A DNA stretch of 10,999 bases from Acidimicrobiia bacterium (GTDB lineage Bacteria; Actinomycetota; Acidimicrobiia; IMCC26256; JAENVU01): contig JAENVU010000219.1 of NCBI GenBank assembly GCA_016650415.1, positions 1 to 10,999 of the forward strand. The letters run 5' to 3'. Of the stretch, positions 1 to 6,680 are shown in pieces (position 1 is the first letter of the stretch; each line of letters opens with the position of its first letter). The translations under genes and the position numbers were made by a program. Below the pieces are notes generated by a model. It was given only the letters and a program-made list of their open reading frames with translations, made no database searches and had not been told where the DNA came from.

Positions 1-169
1 GCTTGGCGGCGGCGCGGTCCTCGTAGCTCAGGAACACGAGCAGGGTGCCGACGAGCACGAGCCCGATCGTGGTCAGCATCCATGCCCGAGAGGCACCGGC
101 GCGCTTGGGGCGACGAACCTTCGAACGGACTCGAGCGCGACCGTATTTGCTGGTCTTCGGCTTGGCCAT
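1..169 (-). CDS. Small basic membrane protein of unknown function, 5' part only (cut by window edge)
   Basis: The ATG is at 169-167 and the frame stays open to base 1, giving the first 56 residues. About 29 N-terminal residues are very rich in Lys and Arg (begins MAKPKTSKYGRARVRSK). A hydrophobic segment follows at about residues 30-49 (WMLTTIGLVLVGTLLVFLSY), then charged residues. This is the profile of a single N-terminal membrane anchor with a cytoplasmic basic tail. The start lies 13 bases after the stop of the WbbL-like glycosyltransferase on the same strand, so it is probably the distal gene of that operon, although no Shine-Dalgarno is obvious. I do not recognise the family. A short CrgA-like division protein, or an anchored extracytoplasmic protein such as a DUF3105 type, would both fit the visible N-terminus. 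The missing C-terminal part would decide. The start is fairly secure and the function unknown. Confidence 0.65.
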   Translation of the reverse strand, partial: MAKPKTSKYGRARVRSKVRRPKRAGASRAWMLTTIGLVLVGTLLVFLSYEDRAAAK

Positions 170-182
170 GGCGTGCGTCAGG

Positions 183-1091
183 CTACCCGCTGGCGTCCGA
201 ACTTTTCGGACGCTCCGTCCCGGCCCGCTCCGTCCGGCGAGTGCTGAGGGCAACCACTGCGGCCCGACCAGTGAGGAACACGGCGGCGACGGGCAGACCC
301 AACCGTCGGGGACCCGCCCACCACTTGTCGAGATAGCGGTAGGCCGACCGGTGGTGCCGCACGACGGACCGAACCGGGGCACCCGCCCTGCTCGTCCCCA
401 CCACATGGGTGACCCGAGCGTCCGGTTCGAACCGGATCCGACCCTGGTGCTCGCGAATCTCCCGACACACGTCGATGTCCTCGAGAAACATGAAGTACCG
501 CTCGTCCCATCCTCCGACGCGGTCCAGGGCTTCGCGCCGGAACCACAACGCGGCGCCCGACACCCAATCGACGTCGCGGGCGACGCCGGCCTCGGCGTCC
601 AGCTGGCGGTAGGCGGTGGTGAACCGATTGCGGGGGAAGAGCGATCCCAGGAGCGCATGACCGGTCGCCACGACGAGGCCGGGTGCGATCCGGGCGGAGG
701 GATAGACCGAGCCATCGGGGTTGTCGATCCGAGGCCCGATGACCTCGAGGTCTGAATCGGCGGCGAATGCGTCGATGACCGCTCGGGCAGAACCGGGGGT
801 GAGGAAGGCATCGGGGTTGAAGACGCCGACGATCGACGCGCTGGTCGCGGCGATCCCGAGGTTCGCGGCGCGCGCGTAGCCGAGGTTCGCACCCGGCTGG
901 AGCACGGTGACATCGGGGACGGCCGCCCGCAGTGCATCGATCGAACCGTCGGTGGATCCGTTGTCGACGACGACCAGCTCGACGGGACCCGCGCTCACGT
1001 CGGCGCGCAGCGCGCGCACGGCGTCGATCAGCACGCGGCCGGATTCGTAGTTGATCACCACCGCGGCCCACGCGATGGGGGTGTCGACCAT
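183..1091 (-). CDS. Glycosyltransferase family 2, WbbL/rhamnosyltransferase-like
   Basis: A 302-residue GT-A fold glycosyltransferase, predicted to move a sugar from a nucleotide donor onto a lipid-linked or growing glycan at the inner membrane face. Visible motifs are the N-terminal strand AAVVINYESG (9-18), the nucleotide-binding VVDNGSTDGS (41-50), GANLGYARAAN (67-77), the metal-site FNPDA (91-95, the NPD variant of DXD typical of WbbL-like enzymes), WVSGA (176-180) and the acceptor/catalytic region WDERYFMFLEDIDVCRE (195-211). This set is characteristic of the mycobacterial WbbL and rhamnosyltransferase group. A hydrophobic patch near 264-282 may aid membrane association, but there is no clear transmembrane domain. 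The ATG at 1091-1089 shares its A with the TGA of the upstream GT2 gene (TGATG), which implies translational coupling. Donor identity is inferred: dTDP-rhamnose is the family precedent and an RmlB-like gene lies upstream, but another deoxysugar or UDP-xylose is possible. Confidence 0.9.
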   Translation of the reverse strand: MVDTPIAWAAVVINYESGRVLIDAVRALRADVSAGPVELVVVDNGSTDGSIDALRAAVPDVTVLQPGANLGYARAANLGIAATSASIVGVFNPDAFLTPGSARAVIDAFAADSDLEVIGPRIDNPDGSVYPSARIAPGLVVATGHALLGSLFPRNRFTTAYRQLDAEAGVARDVDWVSGAALWFRREALDRVGGWDERYFMFLEDIDVCREIREHQGRIRFEPDARVTHVVGTSRAGAPVRSVVRHHRSAYRYLDKWWAGPRRLGLPVAAVFLTGRAAVVALSTRRTERAGTERPKSSDASG

Positions 1092-1792
1092 CAGCGAACG
1101 AAGCGGAACTTCACCAGCGCGACGAGCGCAGCGAAGCCGTCCCGCCAGGTGATTTTCTTGCCTTCGTGGAACTCGCGGCCGGTATAGGAGATCGGCACCT
1201 CGTAGATACGCACGCCCTTGCGCAGGATCTTGGCGGTGATCTCCGGTTCGAAGTCGAAGCGGTCCGAGCGGATCGTGATGCCCTCGAGGACCCGACGATC
1301 GAAGAGCTTGTAACAGGTCTCCATGTCCGAGAGCGTCGTGTTGTAGAGCACGTTCGTGACCAGCGAGAGCACGCGGTTCCCCATCCAGTGCAGGAACAAC
1401 ATGTTCCGGCGTTCACCGGTGAACCGAGAGCCGTAGACCACGGTCGCCTTGCCGCGGAACATGGGCGCGAGCAACTTGGGCCAGTCCTCGGGGTCGTATT
1501 CGAGGTCCGCGTCCTGGATGAGGACGAGATCGCCGGTGACGTGCTCGAGCCCGGTCCGGATCGCGGCGCCCTTCCCCTGATTCGCGGTGTGTTTGACCAC
1601 GCGGACCGTGCTGTCACCCAGCTGGGCCAACACCTGCGGGGTGCCGTCGGAGCTTCCGTCGTCGACGAGGACGAACTCGCGCTCGATGGGCAACTCCACG
1701 GCCCGCATGCGACGCATGATCTCGACCACGGTGTTGCGCTCATTGAAGATCGGGACGATCACCGACAGCTTCCGATACGTCGGTGCCGGCAT
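1091..1792 (-). CDS. Glycosyltransferase family 2, DPM1/polyprenyl-phosphate glycosyltransferase type
   Basis: A 233-residue soluble GT2. Motifs are the N-terminal LSVIVPIFNE (9-18), VLVDDGSSDGT (41-51), ANQGKGAAIRTG (70-81), the DXD metal site in LIQDADLEYDP (91-101), YGSRF (120-124), and SDMETCYKLFDR (155-166) followed by FEPEITAK (181-188). These match the dolichol/polyprenyl-phosphate mannosyltransferase-like branch, whose members usually load a sugar onto polyprenyl phosphate at the cytoplasmic face. The C-terminal membrane helices found in ArnC/GtrB relatives are absent, as in the catalytic-only DPM1 form. The start is uncertain: ATG at 1792 is used here, but a GTG at 1807-1805 overlaps the preceding stop (GTGAGTGA) and would add five residues. 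The frame stays open well upstream into the decarboxylase gene, but that stretch reads as an Arg/Ser-rich shadow. The gene is coupled to both neighbours by overlap. Sugar and acceptor are not determinable from sequence. Confidence 0.9.
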   Translation of the reverse strand: MPAPTYRKLSVIVPIFNERNTVVEIMRRMRAVELPIEREFVLVDDGSSDGTPQVLAQLGDSTVRVVKHTANQGKGAAIRTGLEHVTGDLVLIQDADLEYDPEDWPKLLAPMFRGKATVVYGSRFTGERRNMLFLHWMGNRVLSLVTNVLYNTTLSDMETCYKLFDRRVLEGITIRSDRFDFEPEITAKILRKGVRIYEVPISYTGREFHEGKKITWRDGFAALVALVKFRFVR

Positions 1793-1799
1793 CGGGGCG

Positions 1800-2783
1800 T
1801 CACTCACCTCGAGCCTCGAGTTCGGCCTTGTACCAGAGGCAGGTACGTTCGAGTCCTTCACGAAGTTGCACGGTCGGCTCCCAGTCGAAGAGCGATCGCG
1901 CCAGGCTGATGTCGGGCTTGCGTTGCGTCGGATCGTCGACGGGCAGGTCTTCGAACACCATCTTCGAGGTCGATCCCGTGACTTCGATGACGGTCTCGGC
2001 GAGTTCGAGGATCGTGAACTCATTGGGATTGCCGATGTTGACCGGTCCGACGTAGTCCGAGTCGAGCAACGCGACGATGCCGCTGATCTCGTCGTCCACG
2101 AAGCAGAACGACCGACTCTGCTTGCCGTCGCCGTAGACGGTCAGTGGCTCACCCCGCATGGCTTGGAACAGGAAGTTCGAGACCACGCGGCCATCGGCGG
2201 GGCGCAGCCGCGGGCCGTAGGTGTTGAAGATGCGACTGATGCGGACATCGAGCCCATGGCTGCGGTGATACGCCAGCGTCAGTGCTTCGGCGAACCGCTT
2301 GGCTTCGTCGTACACGCCGCGCGGTCCGATCGGGTTGACGTGGCCCCAGTAGTCCTCGGTCTGGGGATGTACCTGCGGGTCGCCGTAGACCTCGCTGGTG
2401 GAGGCCAGGAAGAACTTGGCGCCCTTCGCGAGTGCCAGCCCCAGCATGTTGTGGGTACCGAGCGCGCCGACCTTCATCGTCTTGATCGGATATTCGAGGT
2501 AGTCGACCGGGCTCGCGGGGCTCGCGAAATGCAGCACCGCGTCGACGGCCCCGGCCACATCGACGAAGTTCGTGACGTCGTAGTGCTCGAACGTGAATCG
2601 TTCATGGGGCAAGAGTGCTTCGAGGTTCTCCATCCTCCCGGTCAGGAGGTTGTCGAGACCCACCACGTCCCACCCGGCGCCGACGAGGCGCTCGGAGAGG
2701 TGGGAACCGAGGAATCCCGCCGCGCCCGTGACCACGGCACGCGGGACCCGAGCATCGGTGCTGCGCCGAGGCGACTCGGTCAC
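1800..2783 (-). CDS. uxs: UDP-glucuronate decarboxylase (UDP-xylose synthase), NAD-dependent SDR family
   Basis: A 327-residue extended short-chain dehydrogenase/reductase that converts UDP-glucuronate to UDP-xylose with NAD+ held in a Rossmann fold. Visible features are the glycine-rich TGAAGFLGS (19-27), HFASPASPVDYLEYPIKT (85-102, a hallmark of UDP-xylose synthases), the active-site loop ASTSEVYGDP (127-136), EDYWGHVNPIGPR (143-155), the catalytic YDEAK pair (Tyr158, Lys162), RIFNTYGPR (184-192) and DGRVVSNF (197-204). The family assignment is strong because these blocks match UXS rather than RmlB or GalE. The start is GTG at 2783-2781, overlapping the TGA of the UDP-glucose dehydrogenase by four bases (GTGA). 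That enzyme makes exactly its substrate, so the two genes form a metabolic pair. The first 14 residues are a polar extension before the fold begins. Confidence 0.92.
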   Translation of the reverse strand: MTESPRRSTDARVPRAVVTGAAGFLGSHLSERLVGAGWDVVGLDNLLTGRMENLEALLPHERFTFEHYDVTNFVDVAGAVDAVLHFASPASPVDYLEYPIKTMKVGALGTHNMLGLALAKGAKFFLASTSEVYGDPQVHPQTEDYWGHVNPIGPRGVYDEAKRFAEALTLAYHRSHGLDVRISRIFNTYGPRLRPADGRVVSNFLFQAMRGEPLTVYGDGKQSRSFCFVDDEISGIVALLDSDYVGPVNIGNPNEFTILELAETVIEVTGSTSKMVFEDLPVDDPTQRKPDISLARSLFDWEPTVQLREGLERTCLWYKAELEARGE

Positions 2784-4078
2784 GAGCGGCCCACACCTTC
2801 GTAGGTGAAGCCGTGACGGCGAAGCGCGGTCGGATCGAGCAGGTTGCGGGTGTCGAGCACGACCGGACTCTCCAACATTTCGGCCACCCGGTCAAAGTCC
2901 ATCCAGCGGAACTCGTCCCATTCGGTCAAAACCGTCAGGGCCGCCGCACCCGCGCAGACCTCGTAGGGGTCGGCGACGAACTCGAGGCCGGGCAGCATGT
3001 CCGCCGCCCGCTCCCCCGCCGCGGGGTCGTACGCCCGCACGATTGCGCCCTCCTCGATCAGTCGACGCGCGATGATCAGCGCCGGCGAATCCCGCAGGTC
3101 GTCGGTATTGGCCTTGAAGGTCAGGCCCCAGCAGGCGATCGTCACGCCGTTCAGGGATCCTCCGACGAGCGCGGTGAGCTTGGTGACCATCCGTTCGTGC
3201 TGCTCCTGGTTGACCTGGACGACCCCTTCGAGCAGCGAGAAGTCGCACCCGGCCGTGCGCGCCGCGTACAGGAGTGCTTGGGTGTCCTTCGGGAAGCACG
3301 ACCCTCCGTAGCCGGGGCCCGGGTGGAGGAACTCGAACCCGATGCGCTGGTCGTATCCCATTCCGAGTGTGACCTCACGGACATCCGCGTCGACCGCTTC
3401 ACACAAGTTGGCAATCGCGTTCACGAACGAGATCTTGGTGGCAAGGAACGCGTTAGACGCGTACTTGATCATCTCCGCCGATGCCGGGTCCGTGACCAGG
3501 ATCGGCGCGTTCAGGTTCTTGTAGAGGTCCGAGACTCGAACCGCAACCGAGGTATCGGTGCACCCGATGACCACGCGGTTGGGCTCGAGGAAGTCGCGAA
3601 TCGACGTTCCCTCGCGCAGGAACTCGGGGTTGGACGCGACGAGGACTTCCTCCGGCGGCGCACCCGACTCGGCCAGCACCCGCTGCACCATTCGAGTCGA
3701 GCCCACCGGCATCGTCGACTTGTTGATGACGACGGTCCCCGGCCGCAGGACCGAGGCGATCTCACGAGCGACGGCATCCACGTACGACAAGTCGGCCGAC
3801 CCGTCGTCGCCCTGAGGTGTCGGGACGCACAGGAACACGAAACTCGAGATGCTCGCGGCGTTCTTCGCTCCGAGCACGAAGCGTAGACGCCGGGACGACA
3901 ATCCTTCGGCGAGGAGCTCGGGGAGTCCCTCTTCGAGGATGGGCACCTCACCCTTGTTGAGCCGTTCGACCCGCTCGGCGTCGATGTCGGCGCACACGAC
4001 GTCGTGGCCCAGGTGGGCCAGACACACGGCGGTCGTCAGGCCGACGTACCCCGCACCGATGACTGCGACATCACTCAC
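2780..4078 (-). CDS. ugd: UDP-glucose 6-dehydrogenase
   Basis: A 432-residue UDP-glucose/GDP-mannose dehydrogenase family protein that oxidises UDP-glucose to UDP-glucuronate with two NAD+. The N-terminal NAD domain carries VIGAGYVGL (6-14), then Asp31 at the end of strand 2. FLCVPTP (82-88), NKSTMPVGS (119-127) and NPEFLREGT (150-158) follow. The central helix region has Lys205 and Asn209 (EMIKYASNAFLATK). The catalytic cysteine is Cys261 in GPGYGGSCFPKD (254-265). The C-terminal UDP-binding domain has FKANTDDLRDSP (321-332). Length is normal for the bacterial enzyme. The start is GTG at 4078, chosen because AGGAGG lies six bases upstream and the protein then begins directly at the first strand of the fold. 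It follows rmlB after 16 bases and overlaps the UDP-xylose synthase gene, feeding it substrate. All expected active-site residues are present. Confidence 0.95.
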   Translation of the reverse strand: MSDVAVIGAGYVGLTTAVCLAHLGHDVVCADIDAERVERLNKGEVPILEEGLPELLAEGLSSRRLRFVLGAKNAASISSFVFLCVPTPQGDDGSADLSYVDAVAREIASVLRPGTVVINKSTMPVGSTRMVQRVLAESGAPPEEVLVASNPEFLREGTSIRDFLEPNRVVIGCTDTSVAVRVSDLYKNLNAPILVTDPASAEMIKYASNAFLATKISFVNAIANLCEAVDADVREVTLGMGYDQRIGFEFLHPGPGYGGSCFPKDTQALLYAARTAGCDFSLLEGVVQVNQEQHERMVTKLTALVGGSLNGVTIACWGLTFKANTDDLRDSPALIIARRLIEEGAIVRAYDPAAGERAADMLPGLEFVADPYEVCAGAAALTVLTEWDEFRWMDFDRVAEMLESPVVLDTRNLLDPTALRRHGFTYEGVGRS

Positions 4079-4084
4079 AACGTT

Positions 4085-4090
4085 CCTCCT
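4085..4090 (-). promoter_or_regulatory. Shine-Dalgarno of ugd that fixes its start
   Basis: On the minus strand AGGAGG is followed by six bases and then the GTG at 4078. It lies in the 16-base gap after the rmlB stop. The same frame is open 207 bases further upstream to position 4285, but that extension has no similar site and does not resemble the family. Confidence 0.85.
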
Positions 4091-4094
4091 GCCT

Positions 4095-5114
4095 TCACGA
4101 CTGCTTCGCGGGGTTCGTCCACGCGTCTTCCACGACTGGGGCTCGATCCAACAGCAGCTGCCACCACTCCGGATTCGCCGCATACCACTCGACGGTCTCG
4201 CGCACGCCGGCGTCGAACTCGATCTCGGGTTTCCACCCGAGCTCGAGGCGGATCTTCGAACTGTCGAGCAGGTACCGGCGGTCATGCCCGGGTCGATCGG
4301 GCACGATCGTCTTCAACGACTGGGGCTTGCCGAGCGCATCGAGCACGAGATCGGCGATCTCCGCGATGCTGGCCTCGACACCACTCCCCACGTTGTAGGT
4401 CTCGCCGACCCGCCCGGATTCGAGCACCCGTTCGATCGCTCGGCAGTGGTCCATCACATGGAGCCACTCTCGTTGATTCGCCGTCGACTCGTACAGCGGG
4501 AGCGATTCGTCGTTGATCGCGCGCGTCGCGAACAGCGGGATCACCTTCTCGGGGAACTGGAAGGGTCCGTAGTTGTTCGAGCAGTTCGTGATCGTGATCG
4601 GCAACTCGAAGGTCTCGGCGTAGGCGCGCACGATGTGATCGGCGGCGGCCTTAGACGCGTTGTACGGCGTGCGCGGCCGATACGGAGACTCCTCACTGAA
4701 CGCGCCGGGATCGTCGAGCGCCAGGTCCCCGTAGACCTCACACGTCGAGACGTGATGGAACCGGTCGACCCCGGCCAAGCGAGCGGCATCGCAGAGCACC
4801 TGAGTACCGAGGGCGTTGGTGCGCATGAACCGCCCGGGGTCGAGGATCGCCAGGCTGTTGTGTGACTCGGCCGCGAAATTCACGACAATGTCCACCTGGT
4901 GGTCTTCGAGCGCGGAACGCATGGCCTCGGCGTCGCCGATGTCGGCGGTGAGGAAGGTGATCTCGTCCTCGACATCTGCCAGATTCGGTCGATTCCCGGC
5001 ATAGGTCAGCAAATCGACAGCAACGATGGGATCACCCGGATGCTGCCGACGCCAGTGATGCACGAAGTTCGAGCCGATGAAGCCGGCGGCGCCGGTCACT
5101 AGGAGTGTAGGCAT
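4095..5114 (-). CDS. rmlB: RmlB-like NDP-glucose 4,6-dehydratase (Cys in place of catalytic-motif Asp)
   Basis: A 339-residue extended SDR protein. In its family it converts dTDP-glucose to dTDP-4-keto-6-deoxyglucose with bound NAD+, the second step of dTDP-rhamnose and many deoxysugar pathways. Features are TGAAGFIGSNF (7-17), AVDLLTYAGN (32-41), NFAAESH (79-85), the active-site loop HVSTCEVYGDL (121-131), the catalytic pair Tyr151/Lys155 (TPYNASKAAADH), NCSNNYGPFQFPEK (177-190), REWLHVMDHCRAI (215-227), GETYNVGSG (237-245) and RPGHDRRYLLD (274-284). The long match to RmlB supports the assignment. Two departures are visible: the usual STDEVYG is STCEVYG (Cys125 next to Glu126), and the usual ESHVDRS is ESHNSLA. 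Thr124, Glu126, Tyr151 and Lys155 are kept. The ATG at 5114 sits against a -10 box. No rmlA, rmlC or rmlD lies in the window, so the end product and even the nucleotide are inferred. Confidence 0.9.
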   Translation of the reverse strand: MPTLLVTGAAGFIGSNFVHHWRRQHPGDPIVAVDLLTYAGNRPNLADVEDEITFLTADIGDAEAMRSALEDHQVDIVVNFAAESHNSLAILDPGRFMRTNALGTQVLCDAARLAGVDRFHHVSTCEVYGDLALDDPGAFSEESPYRPRTPYNASKAAADHIVRAYAETFELPITITNCSNNYGPFQFPEKVIPLFATRAINDESLPLYESTANQREWLHVMDHCRAIERVLESGRVGETYNVGSGVEASIAEIADLVLDALGKPQSLKTIVPDRPGHDRRYLLDSSKIRLELGWKPEIEFDAGVRETVEWYAANPEWWQLLLDRAPVVEDAWTNPAKQS

Positions 5115-5120
5115 CGGAAG

Positions 5121-5126
5121 ATTCTA
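5121..5126 (-). promoter_or_regulatory. Candidate -10 box for leaderless transcription of rmlB
   Basis: On the minus strand TAGAAT is followed by CTTCCG and then the ATG of rmlB. With the last T at -7, transcription would begin at the A of ATG. No Shine-Dalgarno precedes this start, which fits a leaderless mRNA of the kind common in actinobacteria. No good -35 match is seen at 16-18 bases upstream. The 59-base gap between the LCP stop and rmlB holds no other clear signal. Confidence 0.5.
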
Positions 5127-5173
5127 GGGCCCCGGAGAGGTGGGGGTTTCCGTCGAAGATCCCGCCGGCCGCC

Positions 5174-6658
5174 TCAGCAGACCGGGCCCGCCGGCGGTGC
5201 CGTGGTCCCCGTCGACTTCTTCCCCGCGGCGGTCGTGGTCGTCGTCGTCGCCGGTTTCGCGGCCTTGTCCCGCCCATGGACGCCTCGCCAGTCCTTGCCG
5301 ATCACGATCATCACGTCGACATCAGTGAGCGAGGGATCCGCAACCAGCTTCCCGACCCCGGCGAGGAATCGGCTGACCAACTCCGCCTTCGCCAGGTTGT
5401 TCGGCGCGTAGCGCACCAGCGTCGTGTCGGTGATGTCGGTGTTTGCGGGGGTGCCCGGCGCGAACGCGCGCTCTTGGAGCAGTCCGAGCGCCTTGCCCGC
5501 GGCACCGTCGACCCCGGAACCGTTGAGGACGCCGACGGTGACGTCGACGGGCTGGACCTTCTGATCGGCCGCCGCCGGATCCGCGCCGAACACCCGGAGG
5601 CGGGCCAGCAGTGCGTCGGCCTCGGGTTGCTGGGCCACGAGCCGACCCGGCTGTGAGGTCGAGGCCTCGACCGGGAGCGTCACCATCTCGAGCGCGCCGC
5701 TCTGGGTCGGGTCGACGTTGCGGAACGTGCGGACCAGGCGCAGGATGTCGTCCTGGCTCAACCGGCTGTCGACCGTCAACTTCGAGACGACGGCATCGGC
5801 GATGTCGATCGCGGTCAGTGGGTTCTCGCCGGCCTTCGCCGACGCCCGGGCCGCCAACTTCCGAATGAAGTCCTGCTGCCGCTGGATCCGATCGAGGTCG
5901 GCGCGGGGGCTGGCATCGCGCCACTGGCCAGTCTTCGCGTCCAGGACCTCGAGGTGACGCGACCGCACGTAGGCGAGCGCGGCATCACCGTCGAGGGCCG
6001 TACAACCGGCCACGGGAATGTTGAGCCCCGAGTACTTGTCACGAGACGGCGCCGGGAAATACACGGGGATCTTGTCGACGGCATTGACCACGCTGACGAA
6101 CGCCGCGAAATCGACCTCGACGTAGTGGTTCACGTCGACGTCGAAGTTCTGCTTCAGCGTTTCGACCACCTTCTGGGGGCCGTCGTTGAAGGCCGCGTTG
6201 ATCTGTCCCTGACCCTGGCCCGGGATGTCCACGAGGAGGTCGCGAGGAAAGGACACGAGCAGGCTCGAATGCTGCGACGGATCCAGGTGCAGCACCATCA
6301 TCGTGTCCGACCGTTTGCCGCCGGTGTCGGCGTTGGTCCCGAATGCCTGCGCCTGACCGGCATCCTGCACGAAGTCACGCGAGTCCGAACCGATGATGAG
6401 GTAGTTCCCGCCTTCGGCCGGTCCGGCGGGGAAGGTGACCGTGACCTTCTTAGTCGCGCGCAACTTCGCACTCACCTGGGTGTTCAGGTACACGATGCTC
6501 GCGACCATGACCAGCAACGTGGCGAGGCACGAAGTGAGGAAACGACGCCGGAAGACTCGCCAGAAGGCGGGGGTGAGAGCCACGGCTCCTCGATGGTAAT
6601 GGCCTGACCCCCGAGATCGGCGGCGGTGCCCGGTTTTCTCAGCGGGCGTCTCGGACAC
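5174..6658 (-). CDS. LCP (LytR/CpsA/Psr) family cell-wall glycopolymer ligase with LytR_C domain
   Basis: A 494-residue membrane-anchored protein. LCP enzymes transfer lipid-linked glycopolymers (teichoic acids, capsule, arabinogalactan) to peptidoglycan outside the membrane. The order is an Arg-rich cytoplasmic tail (about 1-39), a single transmembrane helix (about 40-60), then the LCP domain. In it are LIIGSDSRD (87-95), KRSDTMMVLHLDP (115-127), SFPRDLLVDIPG (136-147), GQINAAFNDG (151-160), HYVEVDFAAF (178-187) and ALAYVRSRH (227-235), with the family's Asp and Arg residues present (Asp92, Arg94, Asp118, Arg139). A LytR_C domain follows (VDVTVGVLNGSGVDG at 371-385, to about 455), then a low-complexity Thr/Ala/Lys tail ending in Cys. 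The GTG at 6658 is only 22 bases from the divergent pabB start and has no clear Shine-Dalgarno. A GTG at 6583 (residue 26) would still leave a short tail before the helix. It precedes the sugar-nucleotide and glycosyltransferase genes on the same strand, consistent with attaching their product. Confidence 0.92.
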   Translation of the reverse strand: MSETPAEKTGHRRRSRGSGHYHRGAVALTPAFWRVFRRRFLTSCLATLLVMVASIVYLNTQVSAKLRATKKVTVTFPAGPAEGGNYLIIGSDSRDFVQDAGQAQAFGTNADTGGKRSDTMMVLHLDPSQHSSLLVSFPRDLLVDIPGQGQGQINAAFNDGPQKVVETLKQNFDVDVNHYVEVDFAAFVSVVNAVDKIPVYFPAPSRDKYSGLNIPVAGCTALDGDAALAYVRSRHLEVLDAKTGQWRDASPRADLDRIQRQQDFIRKLAARASAKAGENPLTAIDIADAVVSKLTVDSRLSQDDILRLVRTFRNVDPTQSGALEMVTLPVEASTSQPGRLVAQQPEADALLARLRVFGADPAAADQKVQPVDVTVGVLNGSGVDGAAGKALGLLQERAFAPGTPANTDITDTTLVRYAPNNLAKAELVSRFLAGVGKLVADPSLTDVDVMIVIGKDWRGVHGRDKAAKPATTTTTTAAGKKSTGTTAPPAGPVC

Positions 6659-6666
6659 GCGACGCC

Positions 6667-6672
6667 TAGCCT
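6667..6672 (+). promoter_or_regulatory. Candidate -10 box for pabB
   Basis: TAGCCT fits TANNNT and ends eight bases before the pabB ATG at 6681. There is no Shine-Dalgarno between them, so a leaderless or nearly leaderless transcript is likely. No convincing -35 is visible. The site lies inside the 22 bases separating pabB from the annotated LCP start. Confidence 0.4.
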
Positions 6673-6680
6673 TCGATCCG

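Noticed and set aside
45..755. 236-codon plus-strand frame opposite the WbbL-like gene
   Set aside because: Antisense shadow of a gene with complete GT2 motifs. No Shine-Dalgarno or family resemblance.
1587..2804. 405-codon plus-strand frame across the GT2 and UDP-xylose synthase genes
   Set aside because: It spans the antisense of two well-identified genes, is rich in Arg, Asp, Glu and His without motifs, and leaves no room for its own signals.
5115..5173. Terminator between the LCP gene and rmlB
   Set aside because: There are only four-base self-complementary stretches and a GGGCCC palindrome. No convincing stem-loop or T tract is present.
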